64,000 nucleotides of DNA from Modestobacter italicus (GTDB lineage Bacteria > Actinomycetota > Actinomycetes > Mycobacteriales > Geodermatophilaceae). This document shows positions 16,662 to 25,888 of this stretch, in pieces. Location: assembly GCF_000306785.1 (NCBI RefSeq), contig NC_017955.1, positions 124,001 through 188,000 on the forward strand. The letters are read 5' to 3'. How positions within the stretch are numbered: position 1 is the stretch's first letter; every line of letters begins with the position of its first letter. The notes under the pieces are model-generated. The model was not told the origin of the DNA. It saw nothing but the letters and a program-made list of their open reading frames with translations, and made no database searches. A program made the translations under genes and the position numbers.

Positions 16662-17896
16662 GCCGCCCGCTCCTCGTGTCGGCGCAGCACCAGGCTGCTG
16701 TTGAAGCCCCCGAAGCCGCGGGCGAGGACGACGACGGTCCCGACGTCCTGCACCCGGCTCTGCTGCACGAGGTCCACGCCCGGCGCGTCGACCGGGTCGT
16801 CGAGGTTCGCGGTGCCGGGCACGATGCCGTCCCGGATCGCCAGCAGCGCGGTCGCCACGTTCAGCGCCGAGCCCCCGGCCATCAGCCGCCCGGACCAGGA
16901 CGACGGCGCCGTCACCGGCACCGGTGTGGCCCGCTGACCGAACACCCGCTGCAGCGCCTCGAGCTCCAGCGCGTCCAGCTCCGGCAGCCCGGCCCCGTCG
17001 GCCAGGACCAGGTCGACGTCGTCCGGGGTGAGCCCGGCGTCGGCCAGGGAGAGCCGGATCGCGCGGGCGTACTGGGTGGCGTCGGGGGCGGGGTCCTCGT
17101 GGTGGTGGGCGTCGTGCGTGGCGCCGTAGCCGACGACCTCGCCCCACACGTGCCGGGCGCCGCGGGCCCGGGCGGCGCCGGGCTCCTCCAGCAGCAGGAT
17201 CGCGCCGCCCTCGCCGATCACGTGCCCGTTCGCCCGGCGGTCGAAGGGCTTGTAGGCGTCCTCGGGCCGGGTCGCCGTCGACAGCCGGCCGCTGGTCGCC
17301 TGGCACAGCAGGGCGTACGGCGTCACGCCGGCCTCGGTGCCCCCGACCAGGACGGCGGGCGTGCCGCGGCGGGCGACCCGGCGGGCCCAGCCGATGCTGT
17401 CCAGGCCACCGGCGCCCTCGCTGACCACCACGCCGGAGGGGCCCTTGTAGCCGTCCCGGATGGAGAGCTGGCCGGTGCTGGCCGCGTAGAACCAGGCGAT
17501 CGACTGGTAGGCGCCGACCGACTTCGGCCCCTTCGCCCACAGCCCCTGGATCTCGTGCTGGCTGAACTCGTTGCCACCGGAACCGGCGGCCAGGAAGACC
17601 GAGGTCGCGTAGGCGTCCTCGGGGGCCTCGTAGCCGGCGTCCTGCGCGGCCAGCGTGGCGGCCGCCAGCGACGTCCAGGTCCAGCGGTCGGTCTGCACCA
17701 TCAGCTGCGGCGCGACGAACGCCTTCGGGTCGAAGTCGCGGATCTGGCCGGCCAGCGTCACCCCGTACTGGTCGGTGTCGAAGCCCTCGATCGGCCGGAT
17801 GGCCGGCTCCCCGCGGACGAGGGAGGACCAGTGCGCCTCCACCCCCACGCCGGTGGGCGCGACGACGCCGATCCCGGTCACCAGCAGGCCGGTCAT
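16658..17896 (-). CDS. Type II PKS chain-length factor (KS beta)
   Basis: A 412-aa ketosynthase-fold protein lacking the active-site Cys, which defines it as the chain-length factor that pairs with KS alpha. At the Cys position the sequence reads [11 protein letters not shown], so residue 161 is Gly. Most chain-length factors have Gln there (A-E-Q-A-G-G). The rest of the thiolase fold ([27 protein letters not shown]) is intact. It should set polyketide length with KS alpha. The start overlaps the KS alpha stop by 4 bp (ATGA), consistent with equal translation of the heterodimer. Confidence 0.92.
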   Translation of the reverse strand: MTGLLVTGIGVVAPTGVGVEAHWSSLVRGEPAIRPIEGFDTDQYGVTLAGQIRDFDPKAFVAPQLMVQTDRWTWTSLAAATLAAQDAGYEAPEDAYATSVFLAAGSGGNEFSQHEIQGLWAKGPKSVGAYQSIAWFYAASTGQLSIRDGYKGPSGVVVSEGAGGLDSIGWARRVARRGTPAVLVGGTEAGVTPYALLCQATSGRLSTATRPEDAYKPFDRRANGHVIGEGGAILLLEEPGAARARGARHVWGEVVGYGATHDAHHHEDPAPDATQYARAIRLSLADAGLTPDDVDLVLADGAGLPELDALELEALQRVFGQRATPVPVTAPSSWSGRLMAGGSALNVATALLAIRDGIVPGTANLDDPVDAPGVDLVQQSRVQDVGTVVVLARGFGGFNSSLVLRRHEERAA

Positions 17897-19188
17897 GCGG
17901 TCCTCCTCGTCGGGGACGCCAGCACGATCGCCGACTGGAAGCCGCCGAAGCCGCTGCCCACCGACAGTGCGACGTCCACCTTCTGCTCGCGGGCGGTGTT
18001 GGGCACGTAGTCCAGGTCGCACTCCGGGTCGGGCACCCCGTAGTTGGCCGTCGGCGGCACCACGCCGCGCTTGACCGCCAGCGCGGTGGCGGCGATCTCG
18101 ATCGACCCGATCGCGCCGAGGGAGTGGCCGACCATCGACTTGATCGAGCTCATCGACACCCGCTGGGCGGTCGGGCCCAGGCTGCGCTTCACCGCGGCGG
18201 TCTCGTGGCGGTCGTTCTGCTTCGTGCCCGAGCCGTGCGCGTTGACGTAGCCCACCTCGTCCGGGTCGATCCGGCCCTGGTCCAGCGCCAGCCCGATGGC
18301 CTCGGCCATCTCGATGCCGTCGGGCCGCAGACCGGTCATGTGGAAGGCGTTGCAGCGGTTGGCGTAGCCGCTGACCTCGCAGTACACCTCCGCGCCCCGC
18401 TGCCGGGCGTGCTCGAGCTCCTCGAGCACCAGCACCGCGGCGCCCTCGCCCATGACGAAGCCGTCCCGGCGGGCGTCGAAGGGCTTGGAGGCGTGCTCGG
18501 GGTCGGCGTTGTTGGCCGTCGTGGCCCGGATGGTGTCGAAGCAGGCCATCGAGATCGGGGAGATCGGCGCGTCGCTGGCCCCGGCGATCACCACGTCGGC
18601 GTCGCCGTCCTCGATCAGCTGGGCGCCGTAGCCGACCGCGTCGATGCCCGAGGTGCAGCCGGTGGAGACCACCGTGGCCGGCCCGTGGGCGCCGAAGCGC
18701 ACCGCCAGCTCGGTGGCCCCGCAGCTGGGCACCAGCGCCTGGTGCAGGAACCGCGTGGCGTACCGCGGGTCGACCAGCCAGTGCTTGCCCGCGTCGCTGA
18801 CCGCGACGTACTCGTTCTCCAGCCGCATGGTCGCCCCGACCGCGCTGCCGAGGGTCACCCCGACCCGGTCCGGGTCCGGTGCGTCGTCCGCGCCGCCGGC
18901 CCCGAACGTCAGCCCGCTGTCGGCGACGGCCTCGTCGGCGGCGACCATCGCCATCTGCACGAACCGGTCGTTGCGGTGCACCTCGTGGGCGGTCAGGCCC
19001 AGCTTGCGCCCGTCGAAGTCGACCTCGGCCGCCACCTGCGACCGGAAGCGGCTCGGGTCGAAGAAGGTGATCCGCCGGGTCGCCGTCCGGCCGGCGGTGA
19101 TCATGTCCCAGAAGCCCTCGCGGCCCATCGAGCCGGGGGCGACCACGCCGATGCCGGTGATGACCACCCGGCGCCCGCCGGCGGTCAC
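17893..19188 (-). CDS. Type II PKS ketosynthase (KS alpha)
   Basis: A 431-aa beta-ketoacyl synthase with a full catalytic set: Cys178 in [14 protein letters not shown], His in [14 protein letters not shown] and His in [15 protein letters not shown]. It condenses malonyl units on the ACP, paired with the chain-length factor encoded next. Sequence and gene order (cupin, KS alpha, KS beta) resemble whiE spore-pigment clusters of actinomycetes. GTG 19188 overlaps the cupin stop by 4 bp. Confidence 0.93.
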   Translation of the reverse strand: MTAGGRRVVITGIGVVAPGSMGREGFWDMITAGRTATRRITFFDPSRFRSQVAAEVDFDGRKLGLTAHEVHRNDRFVQMAMVAADEAVADSGLTFGAGGADDAPDPDRVGVTLGSAVGATMRLENEYVAVSDAGKHWLVDPRYATRFLHQALVPSCGATELAVRFGAHGPATVVSTGCTSGIDAVGYGAQLIEDGDADVVIAGASDAPISPISMACFDTIRATTANNADPEHASKPFDARRDGFVMGEGAAVLVLEELEHARQRGAEVYCEVSGYANRCNAFHMTGLRPDGIEMAEAIGLALDQGRIDPDEVGYVNAHGSGTKQNDRHETAAVKRSLGPTAQRVSMSSIKSMVGHSLGAIGSIEIAATALAVKRGVVPPTANYGVPDPECDLDYVPNTAREQKVDVALSVGSGFGGFQSAIVLASPTRRTA

Positions 19189-19616
19189 CGGACGCCCATC
19201 GAGCCCGGCGAGGGCTCGGTGTCGACGTGGCCCAGCTCCGGCCGGGGGGCCAGCGGGCCGGCGAGGAAGACGAAGAACGCCTGCTCCGCGGTGTCGTTGA
19301 CGATCCGGTGCCGCACCCCGATCGGGATGTGCACCGCCTGCTCACCGCCCAGCCGGCGCTCCTCGCCGTCCAGGGTCACCAGCACCTCGCCGGAGACGCA
19401 GTAGAGGAACTCCTCCGAGTACGGGTGCCAGTGCTCGGTGACGACCTCCCCCGGCTCGAGGGTGAGCGTGCCCATGAACCCGGCGGTGGCACCCACGCTG
19501 GTCGGCGAGAGCAGCACCCGGATGTCACCGCCGCGGCGGCGGTTGGGGGCCGCGTCGGCCCGCGACACGGTGGGCCCGCAGCGCACCTTCGCCGTGGGGT
19601 GCTGGATCGTCGTCAT
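19185..19616 (-). CDS. Cupin protein of the polyketide pigment cluster
   Basis: A 143-aa single-domain cupin. The two cupin motifs are visible: [20 protein letters not shown] (metal-ligand His, His, Glu) and [15 protein letters not shown]. WhiE ORFII and CurC-type cupins hold this place in spore-pigment clusters, and their chemical role is not settled. ATG 19616 overlaps the acyltransferase stop by 4 bp. It is probably a metal-binding protein acting on the polyketide or stabilising the synthase. Confidence 0.87.
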   Translation of the reverse strand: MTTIQHPTAKVRCGPTVSRADAAPNRRRGGDIRVLLSPTSVGATAGFMGTLTLEPGEVVTEHWHPYSEEFLYCVSGEVLVTLDGEERRLGGEQAVHIPIGVRHRIVNDTAEQAFFVFLAGPLAPRPELGHVDTEPSPGSMGVR

Positions 19617-20581
19617 CTCTCTCCTCCGGTGGGGGCCGGACCCGTCAGCTCGGGTTCCGGGAGTGCGATGGGGGTCAGCGCACCGGGCGCGGTGGCCAGG
19701 TGCAGCGGGAGGTCCGGGTGGACCTGGCGGATCAGCGGGCCGAGGGTGGGCACCGGGCCCACCTCGACGACCCAGGTGGCACCGGCCCCGACCAGCGCCC
19801 GCGAGGTGGTCTCCCACTGCACCGGCGAGGTCAGGTGCGCCCGCAGGCACCGGGCCAGGTGGTCCGGGTCGCGGGTCGGCCGGCCGTCGGCGTTGGGCAC
19901 CACCGGGACGTCCGGGACGGACCAGTCCAGGTCGGCCAGCGGTGCGGCGAGGTGGTCGGCGACCGACTGCATCAGCGGGCCGTGGCAGGCGGCCCGCCCG
20001 CGGAGCCGGACCATGTCCAGCCCGGCCGCGGTGACCGCCGTCCGGGCCTGCTCGAGCTCCTCCCGGCTGCCCGACAGCACCACCTGCGCCGGGCCGTCGA
20101 GGGAGGCGATGCTCAGCCCGCCGGCCGGCAGCCCGGTGACCACCGAGCGGGCGACCTCGGCGGCACCCGGCCCGACGACGGCCGCCATGCCCGCGCACGA
20201 GGGCCGCGGCGCGTGCGCCAGCGCCTCCGCGCGCCAGTCGACGAACGCCACCACCTGCTCCAGCGGCAGCGCGCCCGCGGCCACCAGCGCCGCGTACTCG
20301 CCGACGCCGTGCCCGGCGACGACCACCGGCTGCAGGCCTGCCGCGGTGAGGCTGCGGTAGCCCGCGACCCCGGTGACCACCGTCGTCAGGTGCGCGGCCA
20401 CCGGGTCGCAGAGGTTGAGCGGGTCGCCCCACCACGGGACGACGTCGCGGCCGAGCACGTCGGAGGCCTCGGCGACGACGTCGCGGGCGGCCGCGTCGCC
20501 GAGCCAGGCGTCCAGGGCGTGCGGGCGGGCGCTGTCCTCACCCGGGAGGACGACGGCGGCCCCCGGGGCGAGGGCGGTCAC
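19613..20581 (-). CDS. Malonyl-CoA acyltransferase-like protein lacking the catalytic Ser
   Basis: A 322-aa FabD/AT-fold protein. The nucleophile elbow, normally G-H-S-x-G-E, reads GHGVGEY, so Gly92 replaces the catalytic Ser (codon GGC). The conserved His200 is retained in ACHGPLM, and WRAEA keeps an Arg in the region that binds the malonyl carboxylate. A classical acyl-enzyme cannot form. It may be a non-catalytic partner, or a decayed MAT replaced by the fatty-acid synthase enzyme. GTG 20581 overlaps the cyclase stop by 4 bp. Confidence 0.85.
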   Translation of the reverse strand: MTALAPGAAVVLPGEDSARPHALDAWLGDAAARDVVAEASDVLGRDVVPWWGDPLNLCDPVAAHLTTVVTGVAGYRSLTAAGLQPVVVAGHGVGEYAALVAAGALPLEQVVAFVDWRAEALAHAPRPSCAGMAAVVGPGAAEVARSVVTGLPAGGLSIASLDGPAQVVLSGSREELEQARTAVTAAGLDMVRLRGRAACHGPLMQSVADHLAAPLADLDWSVPDVPVVPNADGRPTRDPDHLARCLRAHLTSPVQWETTSRALVGAGATWVVEVGPVPTLGPLIRQVHPDLPLHLATAPGALTPIALPEPELTGPAPTGGER

Positions 20582-21072
20582 GTCGTCGGCTCCGCGCGCC
20601 CGGCGGCGGCCTCCACCTTGTCCCGGATGACGGCCATCTGGACCTTGCTGTTGGCGTCGATGCGCTCGGTCATGCCGGCGGTGTCGATCGGTGCCTCCGG
20701 CCGCATCCGGAAGTCCTGCTGCCAGCGCATCCGGGTGCCGGTGCCCTCCGGCGTGTAGTTCCACCGGATGTCCATGAACTCGAACGGGCCGGGCTCGACC
20801 CGCTTGGCCACGACCTCGTGCGCGGCCTCGTCGAGGGTGCGCTCGGAGATCCAGCTCCACACCCGGCCGGACTCGTCCGGGTGCATCTTGAGCCGGAAGC
20901 GGAACGTCGAGCCGTGCTGGGCCAGCACCTCCACCTCGGCGTACTCGGTGAAGAGGTCCGGCCAGGACGGCAGGTCGTTGGTCATCCGCCAGACGTGGTC
21001 GATGTCCGCGTCGATGAAGATCGAGTTGTCGGTGTGGCCGACGGTGCGGCTGTCGTTCTCGAGGGTGCTCAC
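20578..21072 (-). CDS. Polyketide cyclase/aromatase, SRPBCC (WhiE-VI-like)
   Basis: A 164-aa single START/SRPBCC domain (DNSIFIDADIDHVWRMTNDL, PSWPDLFTEYAEVEVL) of the TcmN/WhiE-VI aromatase-cyclase group. It shapes the first ring closure of the poly-beta-ketone in the hydrophobic pocket. GTG 21072 has GGAGGA 7 nt upstream. It lies between the carboxylase-ACP gene and the acyltransferase in the operon. Confidence 0.88.
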   Translation of the reverse strand: MSTLENDSRTVGHTDNSIFIDADIDHVWRMTNDLPSWPDLFTEYAEVEVLAQHGSTFRFRLKMHPDESGRVWSWISERTLDEAAHEVVAKRVEPGPFEFMDIRWNYTPEGTGTRMRWQQDFRMRPEAPIDTAGMTERIDANSKVQMAVIRDKVEAAAGRAEPTT

Positions 21073-21131
21073 TGGGTCCTCCGGCTGTCTGCCTGGGTCA
21101 CGGGGGTCTGGTGGGGACGGGCGATGGCCGC

Positions 21132-22871
21132 TCAGGCCATCTGCGACTGCGCCGAGGAGACGGTCGCGACGATCTCGCCGAGCGTGTAGCGGTCCGGGTC
21201 GTCGTCGGGCATCTCGGTGCCGAAGCGGTCGTGCAGCTCGGTCTGCATGGACAGGAAGGCCAGCGAGTCCAGGCCGATGTCGGCGAAGTGGGCGTCGGGG
21301 TCGGTGGTGCGCGACTCCGGCGGGAGCCCGGCCTTCTCGGAGAGCAGGTCCATCAGGTCGTCGAGGGTGAACGGGGTGTCGGGCATGGCGGTGTTCCCTT
21401 CATCGGTGGGTGGACGGGACGACCCCGACCGGTCGCTGCCGGGTGCGGGGACGAGCTGGAGCGGCCCGTGGGCGGCGGGCATGGGCGCCGCCGGGGACGC
21501 GGTCAGGGCAGCTGCGGAGGCCAGGAGCTCGGGCAGGCTGCGGTCGAGGAACTCGATGTCGTGCCGGTCGGCGCGCACGTCGGGGTGCCGGAGCATCGCG
21601 CGCTGCAGCGCGATGGTGGTGTGCAGCGCCGGCCCCTCGACCCGCAGCTCGGCCAGCGCCCGGTCCATCCGCCGGACGGCCTGGTCGCGGTCGGGGGCCC
21701 AGACGACGAGCTTGCCCAGCAGCGAGTCGTAGTGCGGGCTCACGTCGTCGCCCTGGCGGTAGCCGGTGTCGAACCGGGTCCACGGCCCGCCGGGGACCTG
21801 CAGGACGTCGAGGTGGCCGGGTGCCGGGGCGAAGCCGCGGGCCGGGTCCTCGGCGTTGATCCGGCACTCGATCGCCGCGCCGCGGGTCACCACGTCCTCC
21901 TGCTGCAGGTGCAGCCGCCGGCCGCCGGCGACCAGCAGCTGCTCCCGGACGAGGTCGACCCCGGTGAGCAGCTCGGTGACCGGGTGCTCGACCTGGATGC
22001 GGGCGTTCATCTCCATGAAGTACGCGCCGGCGTCGTCGACCAGGAACTCCATGGTCCCGGCGCCGGTGAACCCCACCGACAGCGCGCCGCGCACGGCCAG
22101 GGCACCGAGGTCGGCGCGCTGCTCGGGGGTCAGGTGGGCGGCCGGCCCCTCCTCCAGCAGCTTCTGGTGGCGGCGCTGCAGCGAGCAGTCGCGCTCGCCG
22201 AGGTGGATCCCGGCGCCGTGCCCGTCGCAGAGCACCTGCACCTCCACGTGCCGGGCGCGGGTCAGGTAGCGCTCCACGTAGACGGCCGGGTCGCGGAACA
22301 CCGCGCGGGCGACCGCACGGGTGGCGGTGAAGGCCTCGGCGAACTCCTCCGGCGCGTGGACGACGGTCATCCCGCGCCCACCACCCCCGGCGGCCGCCTT
22401 GATGATCACCGGGTAGCCGATCTCGTCGGCGATGGCCCGGCCCTCCTCCGCCGTCCGGACCGGCTCGACCACCCCGGGCAGCAGCGGCAGGCCGGCCTCG
22501 GCCATCAGCCGGCGGGCGGTGGCCTTGTTGCCCATCTGCTGCATGACCTCCGGCGGCGGGCCGACGAAGGTGAGCCCCTCGATGTCGCAGATCTCGGCGA
22601 AGTCGGGGTCCTCGGAGAGGAACCCGTAGCCGGGGTGGACGGCGTCGGCGCCGGTGCGCAGCGCGGCCTCGATCAGGTTCGGCACGTGCAGGTAGCTGCG
22701 CCGCGGGGCGGGCGGGCCGATGTGCACCGCCTCGTCGGCCATCGCCACGACGGCGGAGTCCCGGTCCGAGGTGGAGTACGTGGCGACGACCTCGATGCCC
22801 AGCTCCCGGCAGGCGCGCGCGATCCGGACGGCGATCTCGCCGCGGTTGGCGATGAGCAGCCGGCTGATCAC
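21132..22871 (-). CDS. Biotin carboxylase in one frame with an acyl carrier protein
   Basis: A single open frame of 579 codons. Residues 1 to about 445 form an AccC-type biotin carboxylase (LLIANRGEIAVRIARAC, ATP-grasp AAAGGGGRGM at 159-168, EMNARIQVEHPVTE), which carboxylates biotin using ATP and bicarbonate. After a Pro/Ser-rich stretch, residues 496-579 form an ACP with the phosphopantetheine site IGLDSLAF (Ser536). No stop codon separates them. ATG 21386 with AAGGGA about 9 nt upstream could also start a free 84-aa ACP, so the product may be a fusion, separate proteins, or both. GTG 22871 overlaps the BCCP stop by 4 bp. Confidence 0.88.
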   Translation of the reverse strand: MISRLLIANRGEIAVRIARACRELGIEVVATYSTSDRDSAVVAMADEAVHIGPPAPRRSYLHVPNLIEAALRTGADAVHPGYGFLSEDPDFAEICDIEGLTFVGPPPEVMQQMGNKATARRLMAEAGLPLLPGVVEPVRTAEEGRAIADEIGYPVIIKAAAGGGGRGMTVVHAPEEFAEAFTATRAVARAVFRDPAVYVERYLTRARHVEVQVLCDGHGAGIHLGERDCSLQRRHQKLLEEGPAAHLTPEQRADLGALAVRGALSVGFTGAGTMEFLVDDAGAYFMEMNARIQVEHPVTELLTGVDLVREQLLVAGGRRLHLQQEDVVTRGAAIECRINAEDPARGFAPAPGHLDVLQVPGGPWTRFDTGYRQGDDVSPHYDSLLGKLVVWAPDRDQAVRRMDRALAELRVEGPALHTTIALQRAMLRHPDVRADRHDIEFLDRSLPELLASAAALTASPAAPMPAAHGPLQLVPAPGSDRSGSSRPPTDEGNTAMPDTPFTLDDLMDLLSEKAGLPPESRTTDPDAHFADIGLDSLAFLSMQTELHDRFGTEMPDDDPDRYTLGEIVATVSSAQSQMA

Positions 22872-23395
22872 TGCCCGGCCCCCGTCGGGCGCAGGTACAT
22901 CAGCACCTGCCCGTACTCCACCGACTCGGCGTCGCCGACCAGGACCTCGGTGACGACGCCCGGCTCGTCGGCCACGATCGGGTTCATCAGCTTCATCGCC
23001 TCGACGATGCCGAGCGTCTGGCCGGCCTCGACGGCGTCGCCGACCCGGACGAACGGGTCCGCGTCCGGTGACGGGGCGATGTAGAAGGTCCCGACCAGCG
23101 GCGCGGGGACGGCGACCACGTCGTCCGGGACGGCGGGTCCGTCGGCCTCGGGCCCGGTGTCCCGGCCGACCGGTGCGCGGTGCAGCGCACCGGAGCCCTC
23201 GCCGGCGGGCTGGTCCTCGGTGGCCCACTCGACCTCGATCGCGCTGTCCCCGCTGCGCACGGTCAGCCGGCGCAGCCCGCCGGGCAGGCTGCGGGCCAGC
23301 TCGACCACCTCGTCGCTCAGCGACCGGGTGGCGTCGTCCGAGGGCACCGGGGCTCCGCTCAGCGTGGGTCGGGGGGCGAACTCGCTCGGGTGCAC
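22868..23395 (-). CDS. accB: Biotin carboxyl carrier protein (AccB-like)
   Basis: A 175-aa BCCP. A variable N-terminus is followed by PAPLVGTFYIAPSPDADPFV, and the biotinyl domain contains the EAMKLMN motif whose Lys carries biotin. It transfers carboxyl groups between the biotin carboxylase and the carboxyltransferase of acetyl-CoA carboxylase. GTG 23395 is preferred because GGCGGGG lies about 8 nt upstream; GTG 23404 would overlap the AccDA stop by 7 bp. It is part of the set that supplies malonyl-CoA for the polyketide. Confidence 0.88.
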   Translation of the reverse strand: MHPSEFAPRPTLSGAPVPSDDATRSLSDEVVELARSLPGGLRRLTVRSGDSAIEVEWATEDQPAGEGSGALHRAPVGRDTGPEADGPAVPDDVVAVPAPLVGTFYIAPSPDADPFVRVGDAVEAGQTLGIVEAMKLMNPIVADEPGVVTEVLVGDAESVEYGQVLMYLRPTGAGQ

Positions 23396-23397
23396 GG

Positions 23398-25146
23398 TCA
23401 GCACCCCGCCGGGACGACGGGCTGCAGCGCACGCACCCGGCGACCGCCGTTGCCGTCCATGCCGGACAACCGGCGGGACCGCTCGGCCAGCAGGGTGGTC
23501 ACGTCGACCCGGGACAGCTCGTCCAGCTCGCGGAGGAGCGCGGCGCGGAGCAGGTCGGCCGCCGCCAGCGGGTCGGTGTGCGCACCGCCCGGTGGCTCGG
23601 GGACGACGGAGGTGGCGATGCCCGACCGGTACAGGTGCGGCGCGCCCAGCTGCATGGCCCGCGCCGCGGCGGGGGCCGCCGTCGCGGTCCGCCACAGGAT
23701 CGCCGCGCACCCCTCGGGGCTGATCACCGACAGGTAGGCGTTCTCCAGCACCAGCAGCCGGTCGGAGGTGCACAGCGCCAGCGCGCCGCCGGAGCCGCCC
23801 TCGCCGGTGACCACCGCGACGACCGGGACCCGCAGCCGGCTGCTGCGCATGATGATCTCGGCGATCGCGTGGGACTGCCCGCGCTCCTCCGCCTCCGGCC
23901 CCGGGTGCGCCCCGGGGGTGTCGACGAGGGTGACGACCGGCAGCCGGTGGTCCTCGGCGTGCCCGAGCAGGCGCAGCGCCTTGCGGTAGCCCTCCGGGTG
24001 CGGCATGCCGAAGTTGTGCGCCACCCGCTCGCGGACCGAGTGCCCCTTCTCGTGGCCGATCACCACCACCGGCCGGCCCCCGATCGAGGCCACCCCGCCC
24101 ACCACGGCGGGGTCGTCGCCGAAGGCCCGGTCGCCGTGCAGCTCGACGAAGTCGTCGAAGGCGGTGTGCAGGTAGTCCAGCGTCGTCGGCCGGTCCACGA
24201 CCCGCGCCCGCTGGACGACCTCCCACGGGTCGCGGTCCGCCGGCTGCGGCCCGGGCGCCGCGCCCCAGGTGTCCGCCCGCTCGTCCGCCGGCTCGTCCTC
24301 GGCCGGGACGCCGGCGGCCTGCCCTGCGTGCATCGCGAGCAGCCGGACGAGCACCGGCCGCAGGTCCGCCCGGCTCTCGACCCGGTCCACCAGGCCGTGG
24401 GCGAGGAGGAACTCCGAGGTCTGGAAGTCGTGGGGGAGCTCGGCGCGGATCGTCTCCTGCACCACCCGCGGACCGGCGAAGCCCACGTGCGCGCCGCGCT
24501 CGCCGATGAGCACCGAGGCCAGGGTCGCGAAGGAGGCGGACACCCCGCCGTAGGTGGGGTCGGTGAGCACGCAGACCGAGAGCAGGCCGGCCTCCCTCAG
24601 CCGTCCGAAGGCCTCGCTGGCGCGGGCCATCTGGAACAGCGAGAAGACGCCCTCCTGCATCCGGGCGCCGCCGCTGGCGCAGACGACCACCAGCGGCCGG
24701 CCCTGCTCCAGGGCCAGCGCGGCCGCCTCGCTCACCCGCCGGCCGACCTCGACGCCCATGCTGCCGCCCAGGAAGCCGAAGTCCATGACGGCGAGGACCA
24801 GCGGGATCCCGCCGATCCGCGCCTCGCCCACCAGCACCGCCTCGGACTCACCGGAGCGGTGCGCGGCGTCGCGGAGCCGGTCGGGGTAGGGGCGCAGGTC
24901 GGTGAAGGACAGCGGGTCGGAGTCCCCGCGGGTCACGTTGGTCTCGGTGAAGCTGCCGGGGTCGACCAGCATGTCGATCCGGGCGCGGGCGCCCAGCCGC
25001 AGGTGGTGCTCGCACTCCGGGCAGACGTGCAGGTTGCGCTCCAGCCGCTTGTGGTAGAGCAGCCAGCCGCAGGCCGGGCAGGAGGTCCAGCCCGTGTGCA
25101 CCGGCGGGGCGGGGACCCCGGGTGTGGTCAACGAGGAACGGGTCAT
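23398..25146 (-). CDS. Fused acetyl-CoA carboxylase carboxyltransferase beta-alpha (AccD-AccA)
   Basis: A 582-aa fusion. The N-terminal half is AccD-like, with a four-Cys zinc finger (C-P-A-C at about 23 and C-P-E-C at about 42) and GGARMQEGVFSLFQMAR. The C-terminal half is AccA-like, with LDYLHTAFDDFVELHGDRAF, DTPGAHPGPEAEERGQ and GEGGSGGALAL. It transfers the carboxyl group from biotin to acetyl-CoA. With the BCCP and biotin carboxylase that follow, it makes a complete acetyl-CoA carboxylase dedicated to this operon. ATG 25146 is a clear start. Confidence 0.9.
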   Translation of the reverse strand: MTRSSLTTPGVPAPPVHTGWTSCPACGWLLYHKRLERNLHVCPECEHHLRLGARARIDMLVDPGSFTETNVTRGDSDPLSFTDLRPYPDRLRDAAHRSGESEAVLVGEARIGGIPLVLAVMDFGFLGGSMGVEVGRRVSEAAALALEQGRPLVVVCASGGARMQEGVFSLFQMARASEAFGRLREAGLLSVCVLTDPTYGGVSASFATLASVLIGERGAHVGFAGPRVVQETIRAELPHDFQTSEFLLAHGLVDRVESRADLRPVLVRLLAMHAGQAAGVPAEDEPADERADTWGAAPGPQPADRDPWEVVQRARVVDRPTTLDYLHTAFDDFVELHGDRAFGDDPAVVGGVASIGGRPVVVIGHEKGHSVRERVAHNFGMPHPEGYRKALRLLGHAEDHRLPVVTLVDTPGAHPGPEAEERGQSHAIAEIIMRSSRLRVPVVAVVTGEGGSGGALALCTSDRLLVLENAYLSVISPEGCAAILWRTATAAPAAARAMQLGAPHLYRSGIATSVVPEPPGGAHTDPLAAADLLRAALLRELDELSRVDVTTLLAERSRRLSGMDGNGGRRVRALQPVVPAGC

Positions 25147-25175
25147 GACTGCCTCTCAACCGCGCGCCGTCGCCC

Positions 25176-25502
25176 TCACTCGGGCGACGAGGTCCAGTGG
25201 TAGAAGCGGCGGGCCATCGCGTCCTGCGGTGAGCGCCAGTTGGGGTCGTAGGCCTCGATGTAGGGCTTGAGCTCCTCGCTCACCGACCGGAAGGCCGGCA
25301 GCGACTGCGCCACCTGCATCGACTCCGCCGGCGGGCGGTCGAAGCCGATCAGGTGCACGTAGAGGCCGTGGAACTGGAAGAGGGACCGGTGTCGCACCCC
25401 GATGTCGTGGGGCATGGACGTCGCGTCCGAGCGGCCGAAGACGGCGGCCACCTCGTCGGCGTCGCGGGGGTCCATCTTCGCGATGATCATGGTCTCGTGC
25501 AC
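25176..25502 (-). CDS. TcmI/WhiE-VII-type polyketide cyclase
   Basis: A 108-aa ferredoxin-like protein of the TcmI family (MIIAKMDPRDADEVAAVFGR, LFQFHGLYVHLIGFDRPPAE), which closes later rings of aromatic polyketides. GTG 25502 has AGGAG 6 nt upstream; the frame stays open to 25607 but that extension looks non-coding. It is the first gene of the leftward operon, so the operon promoter must lie upstream in 25503-25888. Confidence 0.88.
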   Translation of the reverse strand: MHETMIIAKMDPRDADEVAAVFGRSDATSMPHDIGVRHRSLFQFHGLYVHLIGFDRPPAESMQVAQSLPAFRSVSEELKPYIEAYDPNWRSPQDAMARRFYHWTSSPE

Positions 25503-25888
25503 GGGTGCTCCTGCGGCGTCGGCGGGAAGGACCTGGCTGGCACGGCAGACGCTAGGGCGGCGCCGGGGCCGTCGGCATCGGCCGCAAGGGCCGTTCCGGA
25601 GGGCCACCGGAGGTGGTGGGGCGGGGGCGGGTCCTGCGCCTCAGGGCGTGCCACCGCACCCGGACCGACCGGGTCCGGCCCCGCCCTCTGGCCGTCGGCC
25701 CTGCCACCCGGGACGGGTTCGCCCGACTCTCCGTAGGGCAGCACCCCCTACCCGGGTATGAACCGTCGGGCCGTTCCGGCCTGACGCGCCCCCGACTGTG
25801 GCGTCGACCAGGGGATGTCCCCTAGCTTCCGGGGCACCGACGTGGGCGGGCCCGGCAACGGACGCCGCCCGGAGCGGAGTGGACACGG
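25503..25888. promoter_or_regulatory. Divergent promoter region of pigment operon and response regulator
   Basis: A 386-bp stretch without a gene, between the leftward pigment operon and the rightward response-regulator gene. It contains the perfect palindrome AGGGGATGTCCCCT (25810-25823) and C-rich runs around 25741-25760. No standard -10/-35 pair is obvious. It is the natural place for sporulation control of the pigment operon. Confidence 0.5.

Noticed and set aside
13848-16937. 1000-codon plus-strand frame opposite the triple-ABM gene
   Set aside because: Repeated and low complexity because it mirrors the duplicated domains; no domain.
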